DNA of 64,000 bases, from contig NZ_KZ559471.1 in assembly GCF_002850745.1 (NCBI RefSeq), positions 349,091 to 413,090 of the forward strand. Reading direction: 5' to 3'. The DNA is from Nonomuraea indica (GTDB lineage Bacteria; Actinomycetota; Actinomycetes; Streptosporangiales; Streptosporangiaceae). Below the pieces are notes generated by a model. It was not told the origin of the DNA. It saw nothing but the letters and a program-made list of their open reading frames with translations, and searched no databases. This document shows positions 9,749 to 17,632 of this stretch, piece after piece. Positions within the stretch are counted from its first letter, which is position 1; each line of letters starts with the position of its first letter. Position numbers and translations under genes: made by a program.

Positions 9749-10174
9749 GTGGTGCAGAACTCCCTCGCCCAACGGCACGTCTTCCCCCGCATGGTGCGGT
9801 TCGCGGACATCGACTCGCTCGGGCACGTCAACAACGTCCGCTTCTTCGACTACCTGGAGGACGCGCGCCTCGGGATGCTCCATATCGATCCGTACAAAGC
9901 CGGCGACGCCCCCTTCAACAGCATGGTCATCGCCCGGCACGAGATCGACTACCGTCGCCCGCTGGGCTTCCGCGCCGACCCGGTCCGCGTGGAGACGTGG
10001 GTGACGGAGGTGCGGCCCGTCAGGTTCACCCTGCGCTACGAGATCCGGGACGACGACGAGGTGTTCGTGACGGCGCTCTCCGTCGTCGTGGCCTACGACG
10101 TGGAACGCGGCGCGCCCCGCAGGCTGACCGAGGACGAGGTCGCCTACCTCAACCGCTTCCTCATCCCCGGCTGA
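9749..10174 (+). CDS. Hotdog-fold acyl-CoA thioesterase (YbgC/FadM type)
   Basis: The protein has 141 residues from the GTG at 9749. The motif RFADIDSLGHVNNVRFFDYLEDARL is the active-site signature of 4-hydroxybenzoyl-CoA-type hotdog thioesterases: the Asp, the HVNN turn and the long central helix. HEIDYRRPLGFRADPVRVETWV forms the sheet behind it. It should hydrolyse an acyl- or aroyl-CoA in the cytoplasm; the chain length is not predictable. The start is uncertain: the frame is open to 9698, but a -10 box lies 7 nt before 9749. The MFS gene follows after 11 nt and may be co-transcribed. Confidence 0.85.
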   Translation: MVQNSLAQRHVFPRMVRFADIDSLGHVNNVRFFDYLEDARLGMLHIDPYKAGDAPFNSMVIARHEIDYRRPLGFRADPVRVETWVTEVRPVRFTLRYEIRDDDEVFVTALSVVVAYDVERGAPRRLTEDEVAYLNRFLIPG

Positions 10175-10185
10175 TCCCCGCCCGC

Positions 10186-11379
10186 ATGAAGCGCTGGGCG
10201 ATGCTCGGCCTGGGGGTCAACGCGCATGCCGGGGTGACGCTCGGGCTGTTCGGGTTGCCGCTGGTCATGCCCGACGTCCAGCGGTTCTTCGCGGTGTCGC
10301 TGCCCGTCGCCGGGCTGATCGCGAACGCCCCGTCCATCGGCGTCCTGTTCGCCCTCGTGCCGTGGGGCGCGCTGGCCGACCGGCGCGGCGAGCGCCTCGT
10401 GCTCGGCGTGGGAGTGGGGCTGGCGGCGGTGTTCTTCGCCGCCGTGGCCCTGGTCAGCGAGATCTGGGCGGTGGTCGTCCTGCTGGCCCTCGCCGGAGCC
10501 GCCGGCTCGGCGGCCATGGTGGGAGGCGGGCGGATCGTGCTGCGCTGGTTCGAGCCGCCCGAACGCGGCGTCGCCATGGGGGTGCGTCAGGTCTCCTACA
10601 CGCTCGGCATGGCCGTGGCCGCCTTCGTGCTGCCGCCGGTCTCGCGGGCGTACGGGCTGCGGGGCGTGCTCGCCGTGTGCGCCCTGGTGAGTCTGCTCGC
10701 CGCGGCGCTGGCGGCCCTGTTCCTGGCCGGGCCGCCGCGACGGGTCTCCCGCGCCGGTGCGGCGCCCGCGGCGTCGCCTTACCGGCAGCCGGCGCTGTGG
10801 CGGGTGCACGCCACCAGCGCGCTGCAGCTCGTCCCGCAGGCCGTCGTCGGCACCTACGGGGTGATGTGCCTCGTCGAGGTGTACGGGTGGGACGGTGTCC
10901 GGGCGGGACAGCTGTTCGGCGTGGCGGCGATCGGCGGGGCGGTGGTGCGCGTCGCGGTGGGCCGGTGGTCCGACCGGAGCGGGCTGCGCATGGCGCCGCT
11001 GCGCCGCCTGACCTTCGGCGCTCTGGTGGTGCTCGGCCTGCTGGTGGCCGGCGCCGTCATCGGGTCGTGGCTCGGTCCCGTCATGCTGGCGCTCGCCGCG
11101 GTCATCACGGTGGCGGGGAACGGCCTCGCCTACCTGGCGGCGGGTGAGCTCGCCGGGCCGGGATGGGCGGGACGGGTGCTCGGCACGCACAACACGGTCC
11201 AGAACGTCGTCGCGCTGGGTGTGGCGCCGCTGGCCGGGCTGCTGATCACCGAGGTGGGGTACTGGGCCGGGTTCGCCGCCGGACTGGTGGCCGCGCTGCT
11301 GTCGTTGCCGGTGATCCCGGCCCGGGGCGAACGCAGCGCGCACCACGAGCAGGGCCGGCCCCCGTCCGAGGCGTCCTGA
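10186..11379 (+). CDS. MFS transporter
   Basis: The protein has 397 residues and about 12 hydrophobic segments. The loop between segments 2 and 3 holds the MFS signature as WGALADRRGERLVLGVG, and the equivalent second-half loop is GRWSDRSGLRMAPLRR. This is a proton-linked carrier of the inner membrane. Loop motif and length suit the nitrate/cyanate or drug-efflux branches, and the substrate cannot be named. The start at 10186 (MKRWAMLGLGVNAH) is the first ATG after the thioesterase stop, 11 nt away. Convergent with the GH13 gene, whose stop lies 29 nt downstream; GCGAGC/GCTCGC in that gap can form a short hairpin. Confidence 0.87.
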   Translation: MKRWAMLGLGVNAHAGVTLGLFGLPLVMPDVQRFFAVSLPVAGLIANAPSIGVLFALVPWGALADRRGERLVLGVGVGLAAVFFAAVALVSEIWAVVVLLALAGAAGSAAMVGGGRIVLRWFEPPERGVAMGVRQVSYTLGMAVAAFVLPPVSRAYGLRGVLAVCALVSLLAAALAALFLAGPPRRVSRAGAAPAASPYRQPALWRVHATSALQLVPQAVVGTYGVMCLVEVYGWDGVRAGQLFGVAAIGGAVVRVAVGRWSDRSGLRMAPLRRLTFGALVVLGLLVAGAVIGSWLGPVMLALAAVITVAGNGLAYLAAGELAGPGWAGRVLGTHNTVQNVVALGVAPLAGLLITEVGYWAGFAAGLVAALLSLPVIPARGERSAHHEQGRPPSEAS

Positions 11380-11407
11380 AGGCGAGCGCCGGCCCCGCTC
11401 GCGGGGG

Positions 11408-12922
11408 TCAGGTGTGCAGCCAGGCCGCCGTGTCAGGAGGCAGCAGGCGGTCGTCCGGCAGGGGGCCGCTCGCCAGCAGGATCCGGTCGTGCGCCGGGAG
11501 CGGCACCGCCTCCGTGCCGCAGTTGAGCACGCACACCACCGGCCCGCGGGCGAAGAACAGCGTGTCCGCGGGGGAGTCCAGCCACTCGATGGTGTGCGGG
11601 ATCCGCCCCACCAGCTCGCGCCGTACGGCCAGCGACCGGCGGTAGAACTCCAGCGTCGAGTTCGGGTCCGCTTCCTGCGCCGCCACGCTCAGCGCCCCGA
11701 ACGAGTCCGGCTGCGGCAGCCACGGCAGCACCCCGTCGGGGGCGAACCCGTACGAGGCCCCGCCGGTCGTCCACGGCAGCGGCACCCGGCACCCGTCACG
11801 GCCCGGCATCTCGCCGCCGGTCTGGAAGAAGACGGGGTCCTGCCGCGCCTCCGGGGGAAGATCCTTCACCTCGGGGAGTCCTAGTTCCTCCCCCTGGTAG
11901 AGATATGCACTACCTGGGAGGGCCAGCATGGTGAGCAGCGCCGCCTTCGCCCGCGCGAGACCGGTGCCGGGATCGGCCGTCTCGTAGCGGGTGCGGTGCC
12001 GTACGACGTCGTGGTTGGACAGCACCCACGTGGCGTACGGCACGGTGGCCAGCGTGTCGTCGATGACCTTGCGGAAGGCGGTGGCGGACCACGGCGCCTG
12101 CAGCCAGGCGAAGTTGAAGCTCTGGTGCAGCTCGTCCGGCCGGACGTAGAGCGCGAGGTCGGCCGGGTCGTCGGTCCAGACCTCGCCGACGGCCATGCGC
12201 TCGCCCGGATAGCCGTCGAGCAGCGCGCGCCACCGGCGGTAGACCTCGTGCACCTCCGGCTGCCCCCACACCGGCGACCTCGACTGGAACGACTGGTCCT
12301 CGACGTCCGGCAGCCCCTCGGCCTTGTACAGCCCCATGGCGACGTCGATGCGGAAGCCGTCGACGCCGCGGTCGAGCCAGAACCGCAGCACGTCGAGGAA
12401 CTCGGCGTGCACCTCGGGGTTGCGCCAGTTGAAGTCGGGCTGGTCGGGGGCGAACAGGTGGAGGTACCACTCGCCGTCGGCCACCCGGGTCCAGGCCGGG
12501 CCGCCGAAGGTCGACTGCCAGTTGTTGGGCCGCTCGGCGGAGGAGCGGAAGACGTAGCGGTCACGGTGCTCGCCGCGCAGCGCCTCCTGGAACCACGGGT
12601 GCTCGGCGGAGCTGTGGTTGGGCACGATGTCGACGATCACCCGCAGCCCGTGCTCGTGGGCGTCGGCGACCAGGGCCTCGAAGTCGGCCAGCGAGCCGAA
12701 CAGCGGGTCCACCCCGCGGTAGTCGGCCACGTCGTAGCCGCCGTCGGCCATGGGGGAGGTGTAGAAGGGCGTCAGCCAGATGGCGTCGACGCCTAGCCGG
12801 CGCAGATACGGCAGGCGCCGCCGGATCCCGGCGAGGTCGCCGACGCCGTCCCCGGAGGCGTCGGCGAAGCTGCGTACATAGATCTCGTAGACGACGGCGT
12901 CACGCCACCAAGGGATAGCCAT
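11408..12922 (-). CDS. GH13 alpha-glucosidase
   Basis: The protein has 504 residues and is a complete family 13 glycoside hydrolase that releases glucose from alpha-1,4 or alpha-1,6 oligosaccharides in the cytoplasm (no signal peptide). Conserved regions appear in order: DIVPNHSS (about residue 98), GFRIDVAMG with the nucleophile Asp193, AVGEVW with the acid/base Glu247, and LSNHD with the transition-state Asp305. The N-terminus WWRDAVVYEIYVRSFADASGDGVGDL is typical of actinobacterial alpha-glucosidases. It is the last gene of a reverse group after mscS and glbO, 16 nt after glbO. No sugar ABC transporter or LacI regulator is adjacent, which is unusual for such enzymes. Confidence 0.92.
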   Translation of the reverse strand: MAIPWWRDAVVYEIYVRSFADASGDGVGDLAGIRRRLPYLRRLGVDAIWLTPFYTSPMADGGYDVADYRGVDPLFGSLADFEALVADAHEHGLRVIVDIVPNHSSAEHPWFQEALRGEHRDRYVFRSSAERPNNWQSTFGGPAWTRVADGEWYLHLFAPDQPDFNWRNPEVHAEFLDVLRFWLDRGVDGFRIDVAMGLYKAEGLPDVEDQSFQSRSPVWGQPEVHEVYRRWRALLDGYPGERMAVGEVWTDDPADLALYVRPDELHQSFNFAWLQAPWSATAFRKVIDDTLATVPYATWVLSNHDVVRHRTRYETADPGTGLARAKAALLTMLALPGSAYLYQGEELGLPEVKDLPPEARQDPVFFQTGGEMPGRDGCRVPLPWTTGGASYGFAPDGVLPWLPQPDSFGALSVAAQEADPNSTLEFYRRSLAVRRELVGRIPHTIEWLDSPADTLFFARGPVVCVLNCGTEAVPLPAHDRILLASGPLPDDRLLPPDTAAWLHT

Positions 12923-12938
12923 GGGGCGGTCATGCCCG

Positions 12939-13319
12939 CTACGACGGTGAGTTCACCAGACTGTGGGCGGCGTAGACGAGATAGTCCCACAGCCGCTTCT
13001 CCTGGTCCTCGGGCAGTCCGAGGGACTCGACGCCGTCGCGCATGTGCTTGAGCCAGGCGTCACGCTCGGCCTCGCCGATGACGAACGGCACGTGCCGCAT
13101 CCGCAGCCTGGGGTGGCCGCGCTCCTGGCTGTAGGTGTTGGGGCCGCCCCAGTACTGGACGAGGAAGCCCCGCAGCCGGTCCTCGGCGCCCGTGAGGTCC
13201 TCCTCCGGATAGAGGGGACGCAGCAGCGGGTCCTGGGCGACCCCCTCGTAGAAGCGGTGTACGAGGCGCCGGAAGGTCTCCTCGCCCCCGACGGCGTCGT
13301 AAAAGGACGTTTCAGTCAC
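12939..13319 (-). CDS. glbO: Group II truncated haemoglobin (GlbO)
   Basis: The protein has 126 residues. Group II 2-on-2 globin features are plain: [22 protein letters not shown] (A/B helices with the distal Tyr), then [25 protein letters not shown] with the proximal His in RMRHVPF, then AWLKHM with the group II Trp at G8. It binds O2 and similar ligands through haem; in mycobacteria the homologue is linked to oxygen and peroxide handling. The start is GTG at 13319. It lies 9 nt after mscS and 16 nt before the GH13 gene, suggesting co-transcription, but a functional link between the three is not obvious. Confidence 0.94.
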   Translation of the reverse strand: MTETSFYDAVGGEETFRRLVHRFYEGVAQDPLLRPLYPEEDLTGAEDRLRGFLVQYWGGPNTYSQERGHPRLRMRHVPFVIGEAERDAWLKHMRDGVESLGLPEDQEKRLWDYLVYAAHSLVNSPS

Positions 13320-13328
13320 TGTCCAAGC

Positions 13329-14330
13329 CTATGCGCTGGGCACCATGGCGATGTCCGCGGCATCGAGAGCGGTCTTAACCCGCAGGCGAAGCTCCCGGGC
13401 GACGTCGGCCTGCTTGGTGGGCAGCGTCTTGGCGGTGACGCGGAAGACCAGGCTGCTGTCGGAGAGCTGCTCGACGCCGAACACCGTGGGCCGCTCGACG
13501 ACCGACGTCTCGCGGAACTCGGGATCGTCCCAGATCTCCTTGGCGACCCGCTCCAGCACGTCGCGCACGGCGGTGACGTCGGTGTCGTAGCCGACGGGGA
13601 CGTCGACGTAGGCGCGCGACCAGCCCTGCGACTCGTTGCCCACGCGGGTGATGGTGCCGTTGCGCACGTACCAGACCCGGCCGTCGGCGTCGCGCAGCCG
13701 GGTGATCCGCAGGGTGACGGCCTCGACCGTGCCCACGGCGGCGCCCGCGTCGATCACGTCGCCCACGCCGTACTGGTCCTCGAGCAGCATGAACATGCCG
13801 GCGATGAAGTCCTTGACGAGCTCCTGCGCGCCGAAGCCGATCGCGACGCCGAGGATGCCGACGCTGGTCAGCACGGGGGCGATGGGGATGGTCAGCCGGT
13901 CGAGCACGGTCAGGATGGTGGTGCCGAGGATGACGATGGAGGCGACGTGCTTGAGCACCGACCCCATGGTCTCGGCTCGTTGCTTGCGCCGCTCGTGCAG
14001 CAGGGCGTCGATGCCATCGGAGGCGGAGCCGCGGCGGAAGCGGGTGGCGATCGGGCCGCCCACGGCCGCCCGGGTGACCACCCGGGTGATCAGGCGGTGC
14101 GCGACGTTGCGGATGACGAAGCCCAGGAGCAGGATCAGCGCGATGGTGATGGCGCTGGCGACGATCGGCGCCCAAACGGCCCCGTCGAAGAAGCCCGCGA
14201 CCGTGGCACAGATGAAGCCGTCCCCCTGACACGCGCTCGCGATGTCCGAGCCGACCTTGTCGAGGCTGGGCAGCAGCGACTCGGTCGAGCTGGGTTTCGG
14301 GGAGGGCGACGGCGCTGGTGCGGCCAGCAT
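13329..14330 (-). CDS. mscS: Small-conductance mechanosensitive channel (MscS family)
   Basis: The protein has 333 residues from the ATG at 14330. A Pro/Ser-rich start is followed by a transmembrane segment (VWAPIVASAITIALILLLGFVI), a charged cytoplasmic loop, a second segment (VASIVILGTTILTVL), the pore-lining helix (TSVGILGVAIGFGAQELVKDFIAGMFMLLEDQYGVGDVI) and the cytoplasmic beta and alpha/beta vestibule (AVGTVEAVTLRITRLRDADGRVWYVRNGTI). The pore helix and the following beta domain are the diagnostic MscS block. It opens when membrane tension rises and releases solutes on hypo-osmotic shock. Start choice is uncertain: GTG at 14336 or an extension to 14429 are possible; AGGGGGAT lies upstream of both near starts. 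First gene of the mscS-glbO-GH13 group. Confidence 0.92.
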   Translation of the reverse strand: MLAAPAPSPSPKPSSTESLLPSLDKVGSDIASACQGDGFICATVAGFFDGAVWAPIVASAITIALILLLGFVIRNVAHRLITRVVTRAAVGGPIATRFRRGSASDGIDALLHERRKQRAETMGSVLKHVASIVILGTTILTVLDRLTIPIAPVLTSVGILGVAIGFGAQELVKDFIAGMFMLLEDQYGVGDVIDAGAAVGTVEAVTLRITRLRDADGRVWYVRNGTITRVGNESQGWSRAYVDVPVGYDTDVTAVRDVLERVAKEIWDDPEFRETSVVERPTVFGVEQLSDSSLVFRVTAKTLPTKQADVARELRLRVKTALDAADIAMVPSA

Positions 14331-14547
14331 GGACACTGGGCGGATCCCCCTTTGGGAAGCGGTTCGGTCGGCGGGTCCCTGGACCGTTTCGATCCAAAAG
14401 ATACCGCCGACCGAACCGGCCGCCGTCACATCACGCCGGGGAAGACGGGGTCATCAGGGCCCGGGGCCGCGGAGGGCGAGACCTGACGCTCCGGTGACGT
14501 GCGGCTCGGCCGGGACGGGCACCCGGAAGCCGGTCCCGGCCGTTTTC

Positions 14548-14592
14548 CCGGGAGCTTCCTCCCGGACGCCCTCCGGTGTGACCCGGAGGGCG
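14548..14592. terminator. Two adjacent GC hairpins
   Basis: Two hairpins stand side by side in the 477-bp gap between the small gene at 14808 and mscS. The first has 7-bp arms CCGGGAG/CTCCCGG with a 4-nt loop (14548-14565); the second has 10-bp arms CGCCCTCCGG/CCGGAGGGCG with a 6-nt loop (14567-14592). No T-run follows. They may end the reverse transcript from 15092. Nothing else is visible in the gap. Confidence 0.45.
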
Positions 14593-14807
14593 GCTCTGTG
14601 GCGCGCCGCGGCCCCATGGGCCGCACGGCGCTCGGTCACACTCCGTGACGTCGTGGAGTGCTGTGCCGGATGGTGTGGAGCCGGCGGGGCGGCCAGGGCT
14701 CCTGCGTGCAGGGTGACCCTCCGCACCGGCCGTCCCGCCGGCTCCGTGAGACCGCCGTGGGCACGGTGAGCCGAGGTGGCTGCGCTCCACCCGGTTCACC
14801 GTCTACG

Positions 14808-15092
14808 TCACTTCGCCACGGCGGCGAGCACCCGGGCGACCTTGGTCGCCGCGCCCGCCGGGTCGTCGGCGGCGTGCATCGGTTCGCCCCACGACCAGCA
14901 GTAATGCCATTCGGCCAGGTCGGCGACCCGGGACGGCCGGCAGGTGACGTTCTCCGTCAGGCTGGTGGCCTCCGGGTTGATCACCCGGACGAACAGCCGC
15001 CCGGTCTGGGTGCGGACCACTCGTGCGAGCATCCCACGAGCGTCGAGCTCCGACACCAGACGCTCCAGGTGCTCGAAGTTGTCGTCCCCCAC
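14808..15092 (-). CDS. Small conserved-looking protein of unknown function
   Basis: The protein has 94 residues from the GTG at 15092. I do not recognise it. The first half predicts helix then sheet (NFEHLERLVSELDARGMLARVVRTQTGRLFVRVINP) and the second has an aromatic strand (AEWHYCWSWGEPM) followed by a C-terminal helix (TKVARVLAAVAK). A strong Shine-Dalgarno GGGAGGGA lies 6 nt before the GTG, which decides this start over a TTG at 15140. It is divergent from the XRE/TPR regulator, which suggests it is a target or partner of that regulator. Small proteins of this aromatic-strand type often occur near XRE genes in actinomycetes (general observation, not checked here). Confidence 0.65.
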   Translation of the reverse strand: MGDDNFEHLERLVSELDARGMLARVVRTQTGRLFVRVINPEATSLTENVTCRPSRVADLAEWHYCWSWGEPMHAADDPAGAATKVARVLAAVAK

Positions 15093-15312
15093 CTTGGGTC
15101 CCTCCCTCGCATCGTTGCTGGTGGGCCAAAGATGACTCAAGTCGGCCGGTTACGCAACGAGGCCCATGTGCTTACGGGGAGTCGCTTCTCCCTCGTGGGT
15201 ATTAAGAAACAGTCCGCGGGAGGACGATCCTCAACCGTAAGCTTCAAGGCGGCGTTTTCTTACTGTCCTCAATGGTCCATAGTGTTTGCTAGGCGGAGTG
15301 CGACATGGAGGC

Positions 15313-15340
15313 TACGATCCGTAATCAACCGCGGATCGTA
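15313..15340. promoter_or_regulatory. Inverted repeat before the XRE/TPR gene
   Basis: TACGATCCG (15313-15321) and CGGATCGTA (15332-15340) are perfect 9-bp inverted arms with a 10-bp spacer. TACGAT inside the left arm could serve as a -10 box. It lies 26 nt before the regulator's start, a natural autoregulatory position. The rest of the divergent gap (15093-15312) is AT-richer and probably holds both promoters. Confidence 0.6.
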
Positions 15341-15365
15341 CGGGACATGTGGGAGAGGGGCCGGG

Positions 15366-16922
15366 ATGTCCGGCAGACAGCACCGGGAGACGGAGATGGC
15401 ACGGCGGATCCGAGCCAAGGGGCTCGCCGTCGGCCAGACCGCTGCCCAGATCGCTGAAGAGATTCACGAAGCCTGCGGGCCACACTTCGGCACCACGAAG
15501 ATCAAGAGCCATCGCCTGTCGCACGGCATCGCGCTGGCCGACGTCATCGAGCAGGTCCGCGCCCTGTTCGACCGGGACGCCAAACCGGCGCCCGGGATCG
15601 GCGAGACCCTGCTGTCGGCCTACGAGAGCGGGCTCAAGCGACCCGGACCCGAATACCTCCATTACCTGTGCACGGTCTACCGGGTCGAGCCGGTCTCGCT
15701 CGGCTACGACGGGCCGTGCATCTGCGGTCACGGCCACCGCATGACCGGCTCTTCCGGCGACGAGCCCGGCGAGCCCGCAGGCGCGGCAGCCGACCGCGCC
15801 CGCCAGGCCGTCCAGCCGCCGCCGCGTGAGGAGCCGCGGCCGGACGACCAGGAGGACGAGAACATCCTCCGCCGCACGCTGCTCCAGATGCTCAACGGCA
15901 ACTCCGCCAAGAAGCTCGACGGGCCGGTGCTCGGCGCCATCGAAGGGATCAGGCGGCGCATGGACGAGACGCTGGCCTCGTCCACCGTCTCCTACGCGAT
16001 GCTCGACCAGTGGGAGGAGGCCACCGTCGCCTTCGGCCGGCAGTACACGACCACGGCGCCCCTCCGCCTGCTCTGCGACGTCGTGCTGGAGCTCAGCGCC
16101 GTGCGCGCCGCCATGTCGCACCGCCAGCCGATCGACCTGCAGGACCGGCTCTGCCGGATGGCCGCCCAGCTCGCCGGGCTGAGCGGCATGATCCTGATCA
16201 ACCTCGGCGACCACCGTCTGGCCCGGTCGTTCTTCCGCACCGGCCGGGTGGCGGCCGACGAGACAGGCGACCGGGCCCTGCGCGCGTGGGTGATCGCCCG
16301 CGAGTCGCTGGTGCCGCTCTACTACGGCGACGCCCGCGAGGCGCTCAACCTCGCCAAGAAGAGCCGCGACCTCGCCGGGCAGACACCCTGCGCCGCCCAG
16401 GCGATGGCGCCGGTCGTCGAGGCCCGCGCCCTGGCCATGCTGTCGAGCTCCGAGAACAAGAAAGAAGTCGTCGACCAGGCCAAGAAGGCGCTGGCCCGGG
16501 CCCGCACCGCCTTCTCGCACATCAGGGGCGACGAGCGCGAGGACATGGCCTTCGGCTACACCGAGCGGCAGCTCTACTTCTACCAGGGCGACGTGCTGAC
16601 CAAGCTCGGCCAGACGGTCGAGGCCGAGGTCGTGCTGGACCAGGCGCTCGACAAGTACCAGGACCACATCCTCGACCAGACCCTGATCAGGCTCGACCTG
16701 GCCCAGTGCCGACTCATCGAGGGTGAGCTGACCGAGGCGCTCGACGTCGCGACCGAGGCGCTGCGGCTCCTCGGCCCCGACTACCTGACCGACTTCATCA
16801 TCCGTCCCGCCGTCGCCCTGGAGCAGGCGATCGCCAAGCGGGAGCCCGACCATCCGGGCCTCGCGGCCTACCGGGCGCTGCTGAGGCAGCCGATCACGAC
16901 CGAAGGGATTGGCGGTGCATGA
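15366..16922 (+). CDS. XRE-type helix-turn-helix regulator with TPR-like C-terminal domain
   Basis: The protein has 518 residues. Residues about 10-120 hold a helix-turn-helix region (QTAAQIAEEIHEACGPHFGTTKIKSHRLSHGIALADVIEQVRALF and ETLLSAYESGLKRPGPEYLHYLCTVYRV), resembling the Cro/CI-type domains of actinomycete regulators. A short CICGHGH Cys/His stretch follows, then a disordered Pro/Glu linker, then about 350 residues of paired helices of TPR type (ARSFFRTGRVAADETGDRALRAWVIARESL, YYGDAREALNLAKKSRDLA). Such proteins sense a ligand or peptide through the repeats. The ATG at 15366 has GGGAGAGGGG upstream; a much longer open frame upstream is ignored. The stop overlaps the next start (ATGA), so the GNAT gene is translationally coupled. 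Confidence 0.78.
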   Translation: MSGRQHRETEMARRIRAKGLAVGQTAAQIAEEIHEACGPHFGTTKIKSHRLSHGIALADVIEQVRALFDRDAKPAPGIGETLLSAYESGLKRPGPEYLHYLCTVYRVEPVSLGYDGPCICGHGHRMTGSSGDEPGEPAGAAADRARQAVQPPPREEPRPDDQEDENILRRTLLQMLNGNSAKKLDGPVLGAIEGIRRRMDETLASSTVSYAMLDQWEEATVAFGRQYTTTAPLRLLCDVVLELSAVRAAMSHRQPIDLQDRLCRMAAQLAGLSGMILINLGDHRLARSFFRTGRVAADETGDRALRAWVIARESLVPLYYGDAREALNLAKKSRDLAGQTPCAAQAMAPVVEARALAMLSSSENKKEVVDQAKKALARARTAFSHIRGDEREDMAFGYTERQLYFYQGDVLTKLGQTVEAEVVLDQALDKYQDHILDQTLIRLDLAQCRLIEGELTEALDVATEALRLLGPDYLTDFIIRPAVALEQAIAKREPDHPGLAAYRALLRQPITTEGIGGA

Positions 16923-17401
16923 AGCTCCGGATCCGGCGTTACCGTTGGTCTGACCTCGACACGATCCTGGCGCTGCACCAGATCTGCCTCGCGGGGGTCG
17001 GTCTGTTCCCCGGCGACGGGGTCTACTACGACGACGACTTCCCGCGCATCCAGGAGATCTACCTCGCATGCGGCGGCGACTTCCTCGTCGGCGAACTCGA
17101 CGGCCGCGTGATCGCGATGGGCGGGCTCAAACCCGTCGACTCCGACACGGTCGAGGTGTGCCGGCTGCGCGTCCACCCCGACCACCAGCGCCGGGGTCAC
17201 GGCGCCACGATGCTCGCCGCCCTGGAGGCGCGGGCGGCGCGGCTCGGGTTCCGCAGCCTCCGCGGTGACACCACGCTGCGGCAGGAGGCCGCCCTGGCGC
17301 TGTACGAGCGGCACCGGTGGCGGGAGGTCTCCCGGGAGCAGGTCGGCGACCTCACCGTGATCTACATGGAGAAGCGACTGGTGCCCGCGGGCACCGCCTG
17401 A
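16919..17401 (+). CDS. GNAT-family N-acetyltransferase
   Basis: The protein has 160 residues of the Gcn5-related acetyltransferase fold. The acetyl-CoA-binding loop is VHPDHQRRGHGATMLAALEARAARLG (Q/RxxGxG/A form), preceded by strand DTVEVCRLRV and followed by LRGDTTLRQEAALALYERHRWREV. It should acetylate an amine of a small molecule or protein; the substrate is unknown. The start overlaps the XRE/TPR stop by 4 bases (ATGA), so both are made from one message and the regulator may control it directly. Confidence 0.88.
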   Translation: MKLRIRRYRWSDLDTILALHQICLAGVGLFPGDGVYYDDDFPRIQEIYLACGGDFLVGELDGRVIAMGGLKPVDSDTVEVCRLRVHPDHQRRGHGATMLAALEARAARLGFRSLRGDTTLRQEAALALYERHRWREVSREQVGDLTVIYMEKRLVPAGTA

Positions 17402-17412
17402 CGTCCCGAGCG

Positions 17413-17445
17413 CCCCGCCACCGGTTACACTCCGTAGTGGCGGGG
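17413..17445 (+). terminator. Hairpin after the GNAT gene
   Basis: CCCCGCCAC (17413-17421) and GTGGCGGGG (17437-17445) form a perfect 9-bp stem with a 15-nt loop, starting 12 nt after the stop. A short TTCGT follows but no real T-run. Confidence 0.5.
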
Positions 17446-17524
17446 TTCGTGCTGTCGGGCCCGCCGCGCGCCCGCCAGGGGTCCGCGCGCCATTCGGCTC
17501 CCGTGCGAAACCCCCTGCGGATAG

Positions 17525-17599
17525 GGATGTACGAGCCTCCGGGTGAGGCTCTTCACTCCCGGTGGTAGAGGAACCTCACCGGCTGCTGACTGTACATCC
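17525..17599 (+). ncRNA. Candidate cis-regulatory leader RNA (three-way junction)
   Basis: This 75-nt element ends about 20-33 nt before the transporter start. P1 is 8 perfect pairs (GGATGTAC 17525-17532 with GTACATCC 17592-17599). Inside it P2 has 7 perfect pairs (GAGCCTC/GAGGCTC, 17533-17551, loop CGGGT) and P3 has 6 (CCGGTG/CACCGG, 17559-17582, 12-nt loop). P1 and P2 abut and could stack. The loops can pair (GGGT 17541-17544 with ACCT 17573-17576). An alternative helix, 17539-17548 with 17574-17582, excludes P2 and P3 together. I do not recognise it as a known riboswitch class; no ligand is inferred. Confidence 0.5.
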
Positions 17600-17632
17600 G
17601 CGGCTGCGTTATGTAGTGACATGCTGTTGGGC

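Noticed and set aside
10144-11346. A His/Arg-rich 400-codon reverse frame opposite the MFS gene
   Set aside because: Composition (His, Arg, Gln runs) is the typical antisense image of a membrane protein gene.
17525-17599. tRNA-like cloverleaf
   Set aside because: No acceptor stem of 7 pairs with a discriminator, no anticodon arm and no T-loop sequence; the closing helix has 8 pairs and only two inner arms.
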